Position numbers and translations under genes: made by a program
Shown here: positions 13,311 through 28,237 of the stretch, in pieces
Numbering within the stretch: the stretch's first letter is position 1
Layout of the letters: each line of letters begins with the position of its first letter
Source: Aphrophora alni
Lineage: Eukaryota; Arthropoda; Insecta; Hemiptera; Aphrophoridae
Length of the DNA stretch: 64,000 nt
Reading direction: 5' to 3'
NCBI GenBank assembly: GCA_963513935.1
Contig: OY740768.1
Coordinates: forward strand, 41,596,368-41,660,367
The notes under the pieces: generated by a model
Databases searched by the model: none
What the model was told of the DNA's origin: nothing
Seen by the model: only the letters and a program-made list of their open reading frames with translations

Positions 13311-14000
13311 CACAAAAAAAAGAGTTGACCAAAAATTGTGTTTAAATATCAGAAACAATTTTTTGATTAGTTGAAAGGTAATATATGTTTAGTTCATTGT
13401 AATAATAAGTGTTTTTATCAACTTTTTTATTTTTATTTTGCAGAAACACTATAAGTGATGGGATGTTATGGAAGTAATTTTTAGAATTTACGAATTTTAA
13501 TACATAATTCAGCAAAAATATTCCATGCAGCTGGAATTTTTTTGCAAACATGTGTAATTGAGTAATTTTGTGTTACTAGTGAGTTTTATGTTTACGTCTT
13601 CATTGTGTTATATTACAAATAGACTCCAAATAGTAAACTAGGAAGATGCCTCATGATAAAAAATTGTAAAGCTGGTAGACGCCTCATGATATAAATCTGC
13701 CTTTTCTGTTTGTTTTATTTATTTTGTTATTTTGTTTTTATTTGCCAAAGGAGGGAAAACCCTAAATGTTACCAAAATAGAGATGCACAGGTCAGGTATA
13801 AGATACACAATAATTATAAGATATGCCTGTGTATAAGATACACAGACACAGGCATATAGTACAAATACTATGATTGGCGGGAAAAATCGTAATCGATCTT
13901 GAATAGTTAATGCAATAACTTGAGATAATAGGCTTTCTTGCAATAGTCTTATTATTGACTTTGTTTCTATTTATTGAAGTCATAGTTTTATTAGTTTGTC
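13311..14000 (+). promoter_or_regulatory. Upstream region of RNASEH2A
   Basis: This stretch lies between the pseudogene above and the RNASEH2A start codon. It is AT-rich with no clear TATA box, initiator or upstream exon. The promoter presumably lies here, but this is inferred from position only. Confidence 0.3.
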
Positions 14001-14178
14001 ATGGGCGAACAAAAGGAGCTAGAATTATGTGAAATAAATTCAATAGGAGACTTAAAGGATAGCTTAGCAAAAAATGAAAATTGTCGAAATATAGTTCTTA
14101 ATTCAAAGGTTCCACAAATTTGTAAAGAGGTTCCCTGCAGACTTGGTGTTGATGAAGCTGGAAGAGGACCTGTTTTAG
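14001..14178 (+). CDS. RNASEH2A: RNASEH2A exon 1
   Basis: Starts at the ATG of MGEQKEL and ends ...GRGPVLG at GTTTTAG|GTAAGT, phase 1. It contains the first two catalytic acids, D51 and E52. The ATG is the first in this frame before the conserved [12 protein letters not shown] block and leaves about 46 residues ahead of it. Confidence 0.96.
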
Positions 14179-16126
14179 GTAAGTAGGACTGAACAATTAA
14201 ACAAAAACAAAGTTTTATTTTTTATTTGAACTATTCTGCCCTGCTTATATAGCCTACCACTATTGTAAATAAATATAGGTTGAGTCCTGTAATAATAATA
14301 ATAATTTATTGTTGTAAAGATGGTACATTATTGTACATTAATATCGGATTTTGTTATAAAAAATTATAAAATCATTAAACTATTTAGGGCCTACCTTGTA
14401 TTCAAACAATCAGTTCATATTTTTTGTTGGAAGACACTTTTAAAGTCACAAAATGCATTATTTTACTAGAAAATAAGAAATATAAAAGTATGAAATACAG
14501 CTCAGGTTATTAATTCCTATGTTAATACTGAGGTAATCATGAAATGAAAATCACCCTATTTTTTAGTCATTAAAACCGATGGAACAAACTATTTACCTTG
14601 TTTGTCATTAATCTGATTTTTTAAACAATGCAAAACAATTTTCAAGTCTCAAAATCTATTAATATTGAAGAAACTTGCAATTTTAGACACAAGGAATTTA
14701 AGCTTTTTTGGTTTATGATGAATGGTTACAATGATGCGAATCAAGTTTGTGACTACATTACCATTCTATGTTTATGTTATACACTGTAAGTTATATTAGT
14801 GTAATACATGACCTGGTAATTAAAGGACTAAAGTTTGGGAAGGTAACCTATAATTTGATATAGGTAACCTAACCTATATCGCTATAGATTGAGCGTAGTT
14901 ATAAATATTAACTTAGGCATTCGTATTCAGAGCTGGATTTGCATTCATAGTAACCTGGATTTCGTACTTTTATATTTCTTATTTTATACTTAAGTAATAG
15001 ATTTTGCTATTTCAAAAGTGTCTTGGGACATTTAATATTTCATTTCATTTGTTTAAAATAAGACAGGTAGTAAACGATTTCGACGATTTTCTTAACTAAA
15101 TTTCAGAGCAATTTCAATTCAAGTTGGAGAGAATTCCCAATAACTAGCTTTTATAGATTATTTACCTTTTGTATGGGAGAGGTAGGTGTACTGGACTTAC
15201 AAATTCACTGAATTCTGTGAAATATCACATTTGGAGAGAGTGATATTGTGATATAGAATGTGATGGCCATTGTCCAACTTGATTCAAGTTAGTAGTAAAT
15301 TCGCATCGGGTCTCGTTAACTCTTAGAAAGGTCAAAGTCTGCATGTCTTATTATAGAATATCAAATCTTATTTCTTATCCAAGGCTATCAAATATCAATC
15401 CAAGGCTATTAAATGTAAGCAGTAGGCATAGTTTTGACTAGATATTTAAAGTATTATATCATACAATTATTTTATTCATTTAAAATATGAGCATTAAAAT
15501 TAAGTTAGACTGCATTTAGTACATGGTCTACTACATTAATATGGCTGTCATCCGCTTTTTGGCAGCTGAAAACCCCTATAAAAAATCAGAAATCATCTAC
15601 TGGCTGGAGACTGCATCCACATTGGCCGAAATCTTGTCCGGATAGCGACGAGGATGCGGTCTTGGGCGATAGTTAAATAACATGCAACACAGTTTTTCTG
15701 AAATTGACTGTAATTGTACACAACCTATTTATTAATTTTATTCAGTACATCTACGTTTTCCCCTCCTGAAAGATGTGATCAGTGAATTTACGTTATAGGC
15801 ATGTCGAAATCGCAACTGACCTCTTTCAGCTCTTGAAGTGGACTTTCGAACTCAAACCGTTCCACACCCATCTTCTTCCCTCCCTCCTCTTTGTGATATT
15901 GCGTTGAGCCAACAAAATCTATCCGCTTGACTGTTGTGCACTATTTATTATAGAGAAATAATTTATAACCCCTTTCCCCATTATTTTATTAATCTGGGCA
16001 TCTTGGCTGATTAATCAACAATACCCTTTTATTTTATTACATGTGAATACAAAATCAATCATTTTGAGTTGGACGAAATAGAGTAATAAAAATATCAATT
16101 CCTTATGATGGTTTATCCAAATATCG

Positions 16127-16176
<50 letters not shown>

Positions 16177-19100
16177 CAAAGAAATTCTTTAGGTGATGTT
16201 ACATGCAACAATTAGACCAACCAAAATAAAAACATAAATATGATAGCCTAATAAAAATGTCTCACAAACAATATTAAACTGGCTACTATATAGAACTTCT
16301 CTTAACAAGTTGGGTTCTTTTAGTTAAAAAAAAAAGAAGAAAAAAACGTATAGTAGGTTTTAAATATTTGTTGTGAATTCATATTAGAACCTACTGATGT
16401 ATCAGAAGGCTTAACAGAAAACAAATTTTGTATAGGCCTAAGCTACTTAATCTAACTTGTCATAGATATTAAATATTGGTTATGTATCTATATTATATTT
16501 TATAAAACAGAAATAACATAACTAGTGTTACATAATAAGTAGTTACGTCACTTTAAATATAAAATAATAATAAAATACTCTCCGAAAAGGCCAATACAGG
16601 AAGTGAAAAAAAGTGTTGGAAAATTACAAAATACACGTATGTGTAGGTTATGTACACATAGGAATGGCACTTGGTAAGTAAGTCTACTACATCTGAACTG
16701 CGTAATAGACTAGTATCAATGACACTAATTAATTTTTGTGCATTACAAAGTATGAAAAGTTCAATAACCAAATGAATGATGACGCAGTCTACTATCAGTA
16801 GGGTTTGTTTGCATGAAGCAATTGAGGATGATAATTTTAGTCATTGAAACGTCACTTTTTATTGTGTCTTCATTCATTTGGTTAGCTTATTAATTATGTA
16901 GTTTTTACACTTCAAGCCAAGGAGCATTAAGTGTAGCTGGCGAATGCACACACTTACTTTCTCCAGCAGGTGCTCCCACATCGTCATTGTATAGTCATCA
17001 CTCGTATACAAGTGCCAGTGCCTACTGGCAGCTAATCATTTTGCTATTTAATGGCATGATATTTGTAATTAGTGTTATTAGTGTGAAAGTGTATATTTTT
17101 TTCTTTGGTCAGTGTTTGTATAATCCGTTTTTTGTGAACTCGTTTGGGATGGAAAACCCCCCTGGTGAGTTAAGTTCACAGTTTCAAAGGAAAGTTTACC
17201 AAAGTCAGTCGAGGGAAGTTATTTCCAAATTAGTGAATTTTATGGTGGCTGAAGCAATAGGTGATAAATTTTGATACACTGTAAAAAGTTTGTAAAAGCG
17301 TAACAGTTACAACAGGCGCAACAAAAAGTATGCAAATGAGAATAAATGCTGAAAAAGGAAAAATTTTGCAGCCCAGAGAAGGTAAGTCGAGATCATTTGA
17401 AACTCCCAACAAAAAAAAGAAAACTCCCAAAACTAGTGAGAGGATTAGATGATTTTAATTTAGGGTGTTGTTAGACATATAGTAAACGATTTCTATTTAG
17501 TAAAAAAATATTTACCAACATTTATAAAAATTCATGTTGCATTGCAAATACATTTAAATTTTACTGGATCTAAAACAAGTGAGAAGGATTCTAAGAAAAA
17601 TTCGCTATGAATTGAAAAAAAACTAAACTTAATAAACCCATCCTTATGGAGACCATGATGTTGCGTATAAAAGATTTGTTTTCGTAAAAGTAAATCAAGC
17701 AATATCATCAGAAGGCCGTGCGATCATTTACACAATGAATCTTATATCGAAAGGGTGGTCTGATAACTCAAAAGGTTGCATTTCATCTCCTATTAATAAG
17801 CGAAAGAGACTAATTTTTTTTTATATGCAGAGGTAAAATGGGTTTCATTTAATGACTGTGTAGTAATGTAGCAGGCTAACCACACGATTGGGGATTATCA
17901 TGACAACGTGAACCACAATAACTATGTTAAATGGCTATCTGTAAAAAATTTATTCCTAATTTGGTGCCGAAAATTATGTTAGTAATTGACAATCCTCCTT
18001 AGTAAAAATGTAAAAATTGATAAGTCACCCAACTCTAATTAAAAAAAGGAAGATATGCTAAATTGCCAGAAAAGCTAAAAAATTCCCTTTTCATAGCAAA
18101 TGTTAAAAGTAGAGCTCTACGGGCTAATTAAAGATTACATGAGCCTGCTTACAATAAATATACAATTGACGAGCTCCTAAGCGCACATAGTCATGACATT
18201 TTGATACTGTCCTCCTACCATCCGGAAAAAAAAAACAACATATAATGTATTAAAACCATATTTTATAACACTTTATTATTTTGTAAAATGCACAATATCA
18301 GCTTAATATTGTTCTTTATACAGACGACATTTTATTTACTTACAAATATATTTTAGAAGGTGATAGTAATTATACAGCCTATGCATTGATGTGTGTAACA
18401 ATGGTATTGATAGGGAAGCAGTAGGGTTATAGTGTTTGAACTCGATTGTATGGAAGACGGCTGGCCGGCGATGGGGGATTGTAATGGGAGACTCTCTCTG
18501 TCTGACTCATACTCACTTTGCCATGCCTCATCCTAGTTGGCTCGAACTGTAATAATATGGTATTTGAAGAATTATTTTTAAAAGAAATGTTTTTTGAGCT
18601 ACATTTATGCATGATAAGAAAGTAGAACTGGGGAGGGGTAACATAGGCAGTCTATTAGGACCTTCATATATTTGGTAACAATATCCTTCTATGTATATAT
18701 TATATATATTATTTTCCAGTCTCTTTCAAAGCAATAAAGGCTTTACTAAACCTAACAAAGTCATTTACATAAAAATAAAATAAATAAATAAATAAAAAAT
18801 AAACGACAGACATTAGAATCATGATACTATAATATGGTTCACAAGTCAATGAAGCCATTTAGAGTGAATCTTGTGAATAGTTTGTTGGTTACTAATTATA
18901 TATAAGTTTTGACTTTTATATCTGATTCCATTATAGTTTTGTTGAAAATTAACTATAATTGTCGCTAAGTGTCTATAATTGCCGCTAAAACAAAGATTTA
19001 TTGTTCTCCTTTAGCTTCATTCTTCATAGACCTCTCAAAATCATAATAGCCGTAAATTATTATTTATTTGATTGTAAAAATATAAAATTTATAACATTAA

Positions 19101-22100
19101 TATATTTCTAAAATTATTCAGTTGATTCAGTCAACTTGACAACAACTAGTATACAATATTTAAAAAAAATCTTTTTATTAAGGGGAATAATTATGAATTT
19201 TAGTTTTATCTCTTATGTAATTTAACAAGTGAATGGTTGTCTGCCAATTTAATCAATCAAAAATTGTCATGAAGCTTAAGTTTATCTCTTAATTTGGAGG
19301 GGGGGGGGGGGGTTCACCAAAAAGGGGGTTGTTTTCAAAATTTTTCAAAACCCCAAAAGTAAATTTGGTCAGAATTGATGAAGTCGTTATCTCTCCATAG
19401 ACAAACATTTTGTAAAAAATACTTTTTTGGACTCGGGGGACTCTAAAAGGGATATTTCAATGAAAAACTCAAAATCGATTTTTGCACCATCACTACCTAT
19501 ACTTTCTCTTTACTACAGTATATATGTGAGAAAGTAAAAATGTTACTTAATTGGATTGTGGATGATTTAGGGTGCAGTGATTGGTGTTGAAACTAAGAAA
19601 ATACTGTTCTTGGGTGTCCAAAACCAATTTTGCTTTACCTGTGCCAATCCAAAAAAGAAAAGTGAACAATTGTGTTACCAAAACTACAATGGCTCTAGCA
19701 CAGGAATGGAAAGTAGAGTGATAGTTGAGGCCTTTCATAGAAGTGAGGAAGATTATGAGGCAAAGACTCCAAGAAAGTTGTAACTACGGAAGATATGTAG
19801 AAAAGATAGAGTTCGCCAATCACATCAACCACACTCTTAATTATAAGCTTAATAAGTTGGCAAGAAACGCTCAATTTTGTAAAGAATTTCCAAGACTTCT
19901 ATCTACTATTTTACCAACTACCAACAATTATAGTCAAAAACATAAAATCAACTTTTCTGAAAACCGAAGTTTTCTATGTAATACTGTTTCACTCTTATAA
20001 TGTTTATAACTATTTGGTAAAACTGACAGATAAGAAAATCATGTTAAGCGTGATTGAATAAGATATATTTCGACATTTACCAAAGATTTTGGTGCAATAA
20101 ACATGTAAAATTAAGTTTTTTTGTTAAAATGTTAAAGAAAAAAAAGGTTAACTTTAAAATTCTCATTACTCATTACTTATCACAGGGTAGTTAACATTTT
20201 ATAGCGCTAGCTTTTAAAATTTATTAGTGATTTAAATACTAAAATGTGTTTAATTTGGGATTTTTTGTTAAATTGTTGACTGGAAAAAGCGGTTAAAGTA
20301 CAATATAGTCATTCCTCATTACTTTCAAAACAATGGGGAACATGAACTTTTGTTTACATTTAGTATGCAGTTTGTTATCTTTGACCATAAACTGTAAATT
20401 TCACTGAAATTTTACCCAGAGGGTTTATTATTTTTTGAGGTATCACAATTTCTTTGGATTTTTGAATGTGTATAAATTAGTAAATCTTTTATCGATGTTT
20501 TTAATTTAAAAATCACGCCCTTATTAACATTATTTAATGATTTTTGTTTTGTTTTTTCTTTCTTGTCTTGAAAGAAATGATTTATATTTTTGTTGTTATT
20601 TTTAAAATAACATGTCACCAAAAACATAAGAAAAATTACAATCTCATTATCATCATTAACTATTTTGAACATTTTGGTTCAAAAATATAATGTTTAAGGA
20701 AATAAACGAAAAGTAATGAAACAATGAAGTGCTTTTATTTTATGTCCTAATGATAATTTCCTTTAGGCATACTTAATTTTGTAGTAATATAGAGTATAGT
20801 GATTTACATAAAAGACAATATATTTTTGATTGTAAACTAGTTTTGAAAATTTTAAGTATAATAAAATAAAACAGCAATTATAAAACGAATACGATTGCAT
20901 TTGATACTAATTTATATGGTTTTTAAAAAGCATTCAGCAGTTATTAGGAACAGTTTACTGGCACATTAAAATGTTGACTAATAAAACAACAGCATGTGAA
21001 AACAAACAGGGAGCCTGCTTGTAATATAGTTGTAAATAGCCAAAGGTTGAAGAATAGGCACTAGTGAAGAGGAGAAGAGAAAAGACTTATGGTTGTCATA
21101 GTGACACTTGTAGTGTCATAGTGAGCTGTCTCTTCTCTTGCCGGCAGCGGCCAATGGTGGAAATGGTGAGGAAGCGGTTTTACAGAGCACCCCACCAGAA
21201 TAGGCTGTGACCTCGGAAAACGACTGACAAGACGTGCTAGTTTCACCTTAAGTCTGGTTTGTGTTCCTTCTGTATGAGTATTAGTGAAATTATAAATTAC
21301 TTTATGTAAACAACTTTAATGTAATAGCAGATATTTCTTGTTGAAACTCCATATTCAAGGATAAAATAAAGCAAAAGCTTAAAGTTTCAAATATTTAATA
21401 GTATAAATGAGCTACAATTGTTTCGCCTTGCGGCATCGTTGGGCAACTGATAATTTACAGGTATAGACAACTATTCAAACATAAGTACAGGAAACTGAAA
21501 TACAATAGAGAAATCGGGAAAGGTAGGGGAATGACCTAGCAGGTAGATAAAGGTTACATAGTTCATTAACCTTTATCTACCTGCTAGGTCATCCCCCTAC
21601 CTTTCCCGATTTCTCTATTGTATTTCAGTGTCCTGTACTTATGTTTGAATAGTTGTCTATACCTGTAAATTATCAGTTGCCTGACGATGCCGCAAGGCGA
21701 AACAATTGTAGCTCATTTATACTATTAAATATTTGAAACTTTAAGCTTTTGCTTTATTTTATCCTTACTTTATGTAAGATATGCGAAACATAACAATACA
21801 TGATTAATATATAATATTTTTTAGGACCCATGGTATATGGGATTTGCTATTGTCCAATTGACAAAGAAGAAGATTTAAAAGCTCTGGAATGTGCCGATTC
21901 AAAAGCTTTAACTGAAAAGAAGAGGGAGGATATACTTAATAACATTTGTGCAGTAAATGATTATGTTGGTTGGATGGTGGAGGTGATATCTCCAAACACA
22001 ATATGTAACAGCATGCTACAAAGGTATATGATAATGTACTAAATTCAATTTTTGTAAGTTATACACATGGTCAAATTAATCATTTCAGTTCAAATTTTCT

Positions 22101-25011
22101 GTATTTTCATTGTTGAAACATTTAATGCATATTTTACTAAGTCTCCTGAAACAAGTATAATGACACTTACATTTCCAATTATATAAATTTGAAAGTTGAT
22201 ATTTTGATTTCTGATTTCTCAATGATCATGTACTCTACCCACAATTATATCATATCATTTTATTCATCTAATCAAGAAGAAAATTCAAATGTCTATATTT
22301 TTTCAAAAACCGTTTTATAATAGACAATTTAAAATATTTAACAAGAATTTTAAAAGTTCCCGTTTCTGTTTTAAGAGTAAACATCTAGCCAACTGGCTGC
22401 AAAAATGCATGTTTTTCCAATATATTTATATTATTTATCATAGCAACCAATGTAAACAAAATAGCTTGCCAGTTCAATTAAAAAAAATAGGCGTGAGATG
22501 TCGTAGTCTTGTCTTACTTATCGTAATACTGTAATTATCTTTGATTGCCATTAAAATAATGTTTGTTCTAGCGTGTGATTCTTGTTTATATATTTAATTC
22601 ATAAAAACAGTATAATCTATAAGGTTTTCTTAGGGCTACAGCTAATTGTTTCTTTAATTTAAACAGCTCTATGTTGCGATTAACATTGTTAAACGGGATT
22701 TAAATTTAAGCAACTGAACTAGGGGTTATTTATAAATATAACTTTTGAGCACACTATGGTGAACTTAAAGATTAAAATCAAATATCTCCAATACGACATT
22801 TTCATATGAAATAAATCTTGTTTTATTGAAATTGTGGTATTGGGTGTCTAATTTTAATCTATAAATATAACTTTAAAAACATACATTTGTTCATTTCCTT
22901 CCTGAGATTCTGTTTTTTCAATCTATTCTTTTATACAATCTATTTAGTTATGCCTGGCCTAGCCTAATTCTTTTATTTATTCCATATATTTTAATTTTTT
23001 TACCATGATCAGTCATGCCTACCATTGACTCATTTACCGCCAGAGATTTAGGGGAATACATCCATAAGTGCCAGTCATCGAAAGGAAGTTGTGATTACTC
23101 GTGTTTGTTTTGGTCATTTAATGATTACTCATTAATTTTTGATGAAACAGGGATCTGCCACAATGCCATTTAGTCAAGGTGCGTTGTTAATTAGGCACAT
23201 CCTCATTGAATGTGTTGCTTTGAGAGATGTGCTTAGATCATTTGCCCTTCCCAATTCCATACAGGCGATGTTGGGGGATAATGATTTGATCGGGTATTGT
23301 CTTGTTTGCGTTGTCTGAAATTTTTTGATAAAATCTAAAAAAATTCTAGTCAATTATTGCAGTCATTTTACAGCTCTGTAATATTAGGTTTAGTTTTCCT
23401 TTTAAATTTTATTCTTAGTAACTCGTTGCAGGGCCTTTTTACTGCCCTGTGATATTTGTTTTTATTATTGTATTTTCCATAGTTTATAATTGTTAACTCG
23501 ATGCAGGGTATTAAGGTATCTATGCTCAATTTTGTGAAGACGATAATGATCGCAATTTTTTTTGCCTTAAAACCCCAACAAAAAAAATCCAGGAGTCACA
23601 ATTTTAATCTCATTTTACTCAAACTTGATATATAATATATAATAAAATAGATTTTAAATAATACTCATTTTAGATGGCTTGATTAGTTTTATGATGGTAT
23701 TTACACAGAGTATTCCATAGGCAGTTAGAACATATATCAGTCTGTGATTGAAGATAATATATTAAATATAACAGTTGTATAAATTAGTTAATATTTTTTA
23801 ACTAATTCAAATATTAAATTTTATTTAGGCAGAAGTATTCACTAAATCAAGTATCTCATGACTCTGCTATTGGTTTAATACAAAGGGCGTTGGATTTAGG
23901 GGTAAATGTCACAGAAGTATATGTAGACACAGTTGGTATGCCAGAAAAATATCAAGTAAGTATTTCAATTTTTTAATGATTTATATATTAATTTAAGTCT
24001 TTTATTTTAGACGTTAATAGAGTACTAAGCTATTAGTTTAAATTTTTTATAGATAGAAGACATAAGTTTATCTTAGAAAGTGGTCCTTGGTATTACCTAG
24101 TAGTACATAAATAGGAATACACACAATAAAACACTAAAGTTCTGAAATATTTCATAAACACTCTTTCTCAATCAGTAGAGAATATAAAAGAACACTAAAT
24201 TGTTAGAATCAAGGATGGATCTGTGTTGAGTTTTGAACCACAGACTAATGTTTTTTTTTTATTAAGCCTGTAGTGAGAGGATAAAGGATGATTTATCTAT
24301 GATTTAGGTATAGGGTTCTCTAGATTTTGTGACCCATTGATGAGACAGTTCCAATTTTCTTATTTCTAAGAGGTTACATTTTGGAAGGAGTGATTTTATA
24401 TTTTTTGTCATGAAGCCATCATCAAAAGTAACCACATTGTGGATTGCTGCATATTGTACAGTTGGTTTCTCTATATCCATGGTTTTACATCATGTCTGTG
24501 GTCATTTATCTTGGTGGTATGTTGTCTGTGATTAGGCCAATTTATTGAGCAGGGCAAAACCCAAAACCCTTCACTATAGTTGGTAGATAACCTTTTATGT
24601 TGTACATGTGTGATGACCTTTAATTTTGAATTATTTTTTACTGGAGGAACTATTGAAGTTGTTGGAGGGAAGATATATTTTGCATCTTGTACCTATTGCA
24701 TGGAAAAGAACTGTATAGAAGGTTAGGTTGTTTTATTAATTTACTAGCTGAAATTTGTGTGTGTGTGTTTTTGTTAAGGGAATATTACTGAAGCTCTAGG
24801 CCCTCCGGCACGTCAGCTATAAGCCTATTGTCCTCCCCTATGTTCACCATACACCGACCCCAGTGTCTCTGACAAACTCTAGGATTTTTCGTAGGGTGTT
24901 TTTATCTGGTTGCTGAGGTCCAAAGACTCTCCTTCTTTTGGACTCCTAGGCCCTACAATCAAATACTATGTGTTCTGCGGTTTTGGGTATGAGACCGGAA
25001 AAACAACAATT

Positions 25012-25097
<86 letters not shown>

Positions 25098-28000
25098 GAC
25101 TTGTGGTAGTCCTTACCTTATTTAAATGATAACGGATAGTAATCATGTCCAGTAATCATGGCAACGACCTGTCTCAGGGACTTCCTGTTATACTGAACCA
25201 GCATCCTAGCTGACATTACCGAGGCACCATTTAACTGTAATTTTCCTGCAGCTTTGGACTTACCATTTTTTTTCACTTGATTAATATTTTAATACAATTT
25301 GAACAGTTTAATATTTTACAATCTTCACCATTTAAATAAATAATTTACTAAGAACTTGCAGCACACTGATTAACTTAATAATTCACAGTACTTATTAACT
25401 GAAGACCATTTGAAAACAAAAAGAAGATGTTGTAACCTAATTACTTAATCATGCCACATAATCTGTTAAAATAGTTTAGTTAACTGAACAAAAACAACTA
25501 GCCTTTAACAGATTACTTTTTTATTTTGACTAGAAACATGTTTGTTGCAAAACATAATTACTTATAAACAATATTCCGTTACACAAATGGTACACAGCCA
25601 TTTTCTTTACTAGTAGATAAACTTAACTATGTAGTATAGAGATGCATAATAAAACACACACATTAGATGTCTAAGATCAGCCTGTGCTAATTTGATTAGT
25701 TCAATTTTTATATATCACTTATTATTTCTGACAATATATCACACAAAATTGTGAAGTGTTTTTCAAATTTGGAATTTTTTCATTTCCAAATACATAATGA
25801 TCACATCAGAATTTTTTTATATATCATGAAAGTGAGTATTCATTTTTTGATACCTTCAAATTGGTTGTCAATGCCTTAAAACTATAATTTTCAATTATAA
25901 TATCAATTGTGCCCCTGCATTATAAAATACCTTCAAATTGGTTATCAATGCCTTAAAAATATAATAATTTATGCTACTTGAAATTTTTTTTTGTCAAGTC
26001 AAATTTATAAGTTTAGACTAAAATTTAGTTTTCTGTTAAAAAAATACACGGTTTAGATATGTGTCAACAGTATATTTAATAATTAAGAAACTGGTTTAGG
26101 ATTTCTTTACTTTTATGAATTTAAAAATTATGCCTTCAATTAAAAATTTCTCCATTTTTTCCCCCATTTTTTAAAGGCAAAACAATTTCTCGGTTATCAT
26201 TACCGTAAAATAAGGAAGAAAAGAACATAATATATGACCCCCTAGCACTTGAATACTTTAATAGCAGTGCTATTATAGTCATTTTTCCCCTTTCCATTGT
26301 TTAAAGACAAAACAATTTCTCTATCATCACCACCTTATAAAAAAAAGGTAGAAAATATATAAAATATGATCCCATAGCCCTTATATACTTTTTTATACAG
26401 AATAAGAGTTGTTCAAGAGAGACTTGATAGGAAAGATGAAACAGAAGGTTCTAATCTAAGATTTCAAAGATCCATCGAGGGTTCCTCAGGTCTGACATAC
26501 TCGTATTCACTATGAGTGAGCTAATGAGGGGCGTTGTTATCAATTTTGCTTGGTTATTGACACTGATTTCATAATGTCTTGACACCTTAATACCTCACTC
26601 TATATATTCTAAAAAACTAGAAATACTATTGACTAATAATTATTAAAAAAAAAAAAAAAATAAGTGATATCTTTTGTAGAAAACAAATACATTATGATTA
26701 ATTTAATAGTAACCCACATTTTATTCTCCTCTGTTATTTGGCAAGTAATTACTTTTTAATTTCAAATAAAGGTAGGTACTAAAATTTGTCAAAATATTAT
26801 TAATAATTGTTTATGTGTATTTTATTATAAATCTTGTAAATTAATTAATTATTTGTGTAAAAGTAATTTGTTCATTTTGTTTGCTATATTTCTTTTTTTA
26901 ATTGTTATAGGAAAAGTTATTAGGAATATTTCCCCACCAAAAAATCACTGTTGCTAAAAAAGCTGATGCGCTTTACACTGTTGTTAGTGCTGCCAGTATA
27001 TGTGCAAAAGTGTCACGAGATCTAGCTTTAGAAAACTGGAGATTCCCGGAAGGAATTGAATTAACCTCTGAAAATTCCTGGGGTAGTGGATATCCAAATG
27101 GTAATTTACAATTGATACTTTTAAGATAGTAATTTACATTATGAGAAACAATCTTATTACTAAGATTATACACATTTATATCTAATGATAATAAAATATC
27201 CTACAAAATAGTTTCTTCCTTCTAAGTTGTGTAGCTTACAAAATGTTGCTGCTTGTAAAAAAATCTCATTGTGTAAATAGTAGCATTATTGTACAAATAA
27301 TTCATACTGTGTATAGATAATTGAAAAATATTAAAAAATAACTTCATTGTCTTCTATTGTGGTGCAGAGAAACCGCAGTTCACAAGTCCCTTACTGAACT
27401 CATACTAAAATTAGCTTTAGCTGCCCTCAAAGTGTTTCATATTTAAATATAATTTCCACAAGCTTTGCCTATGGTAGTAATGTGGTCTTCATATTTATCG
27501 GTGGCTCTATTTGTCAATTGAAAACTGGACTTGAGATTAACAATGACAAGGTTAAGGTCAAAAAAAAAAAATAATAAAAAAATACCAATCAAGGCACATT
27601 CACATTTCCAATAGGACAATATCTATTGGAAAAATATAATGAATTTGTCTATTTGGGTAGTATTTTAAGCAATAATGATGGAACTGATAATGGTGTTAAG
27701 AAGAATATTTGAAAGCTCAACAAAGTTTTGTAATATTAAACGATGGGTGGAGATCCAACCAAATATCAGTAATGTCTAAGCTCAGAATATCTACTACAAA
27801 TAAGAAAAACATAGCTCCTTTACAGGTCGAATTCATGGGAAATCACAACAAAGTATTTATGAACAAATAAATGCTTGCAAAAAATTCAAAAAAATATTCT
27901 GACCACAAAGAAATGCCATTGAAGATCTTTGGATAAGAACAGGTTAAGAACATATACATAGACAAAACGATTCAAGAAAAAACATGGAAATGGATGGACC

Positions 28001-28170
28001 ATACTTTAAAGAAAGAGTAAAGGTTTTTGTATATTTGTTGTCATTATTACAAAAAATACGCCTAAGTATCAGACGCGTTTCAACGACAAGGTCGTCCTCT
28101 TCAGTGATACACGAGCTACACCAATCAAACTCTTATTAGATTACTGTGTTAAAAAATAGAAAACTGATGT

Positions 28171-28237
<67 letters not shown>

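Larger units (their letters stand above)
14179..21824 (+). other. RNASEH2A intron 1 (7.6 kb)
   Basis: GT-AG intron containing a TA microsatellite, a DDE transposase relic, a Mutator-like fragment and a 410-bp palindrome. Between these, roughly 14200-17150, 18270-19560 and 20000-21296 hold AT-rich sequence where I see no gene. A poly-G run of about 16 bp lies near 19298. Confidence 0.85.

Noticed and set aside
18427..18612. 61-codon minus-strand open frame
   Set aside because: No domain, no splice sites, in an intron full of relics.
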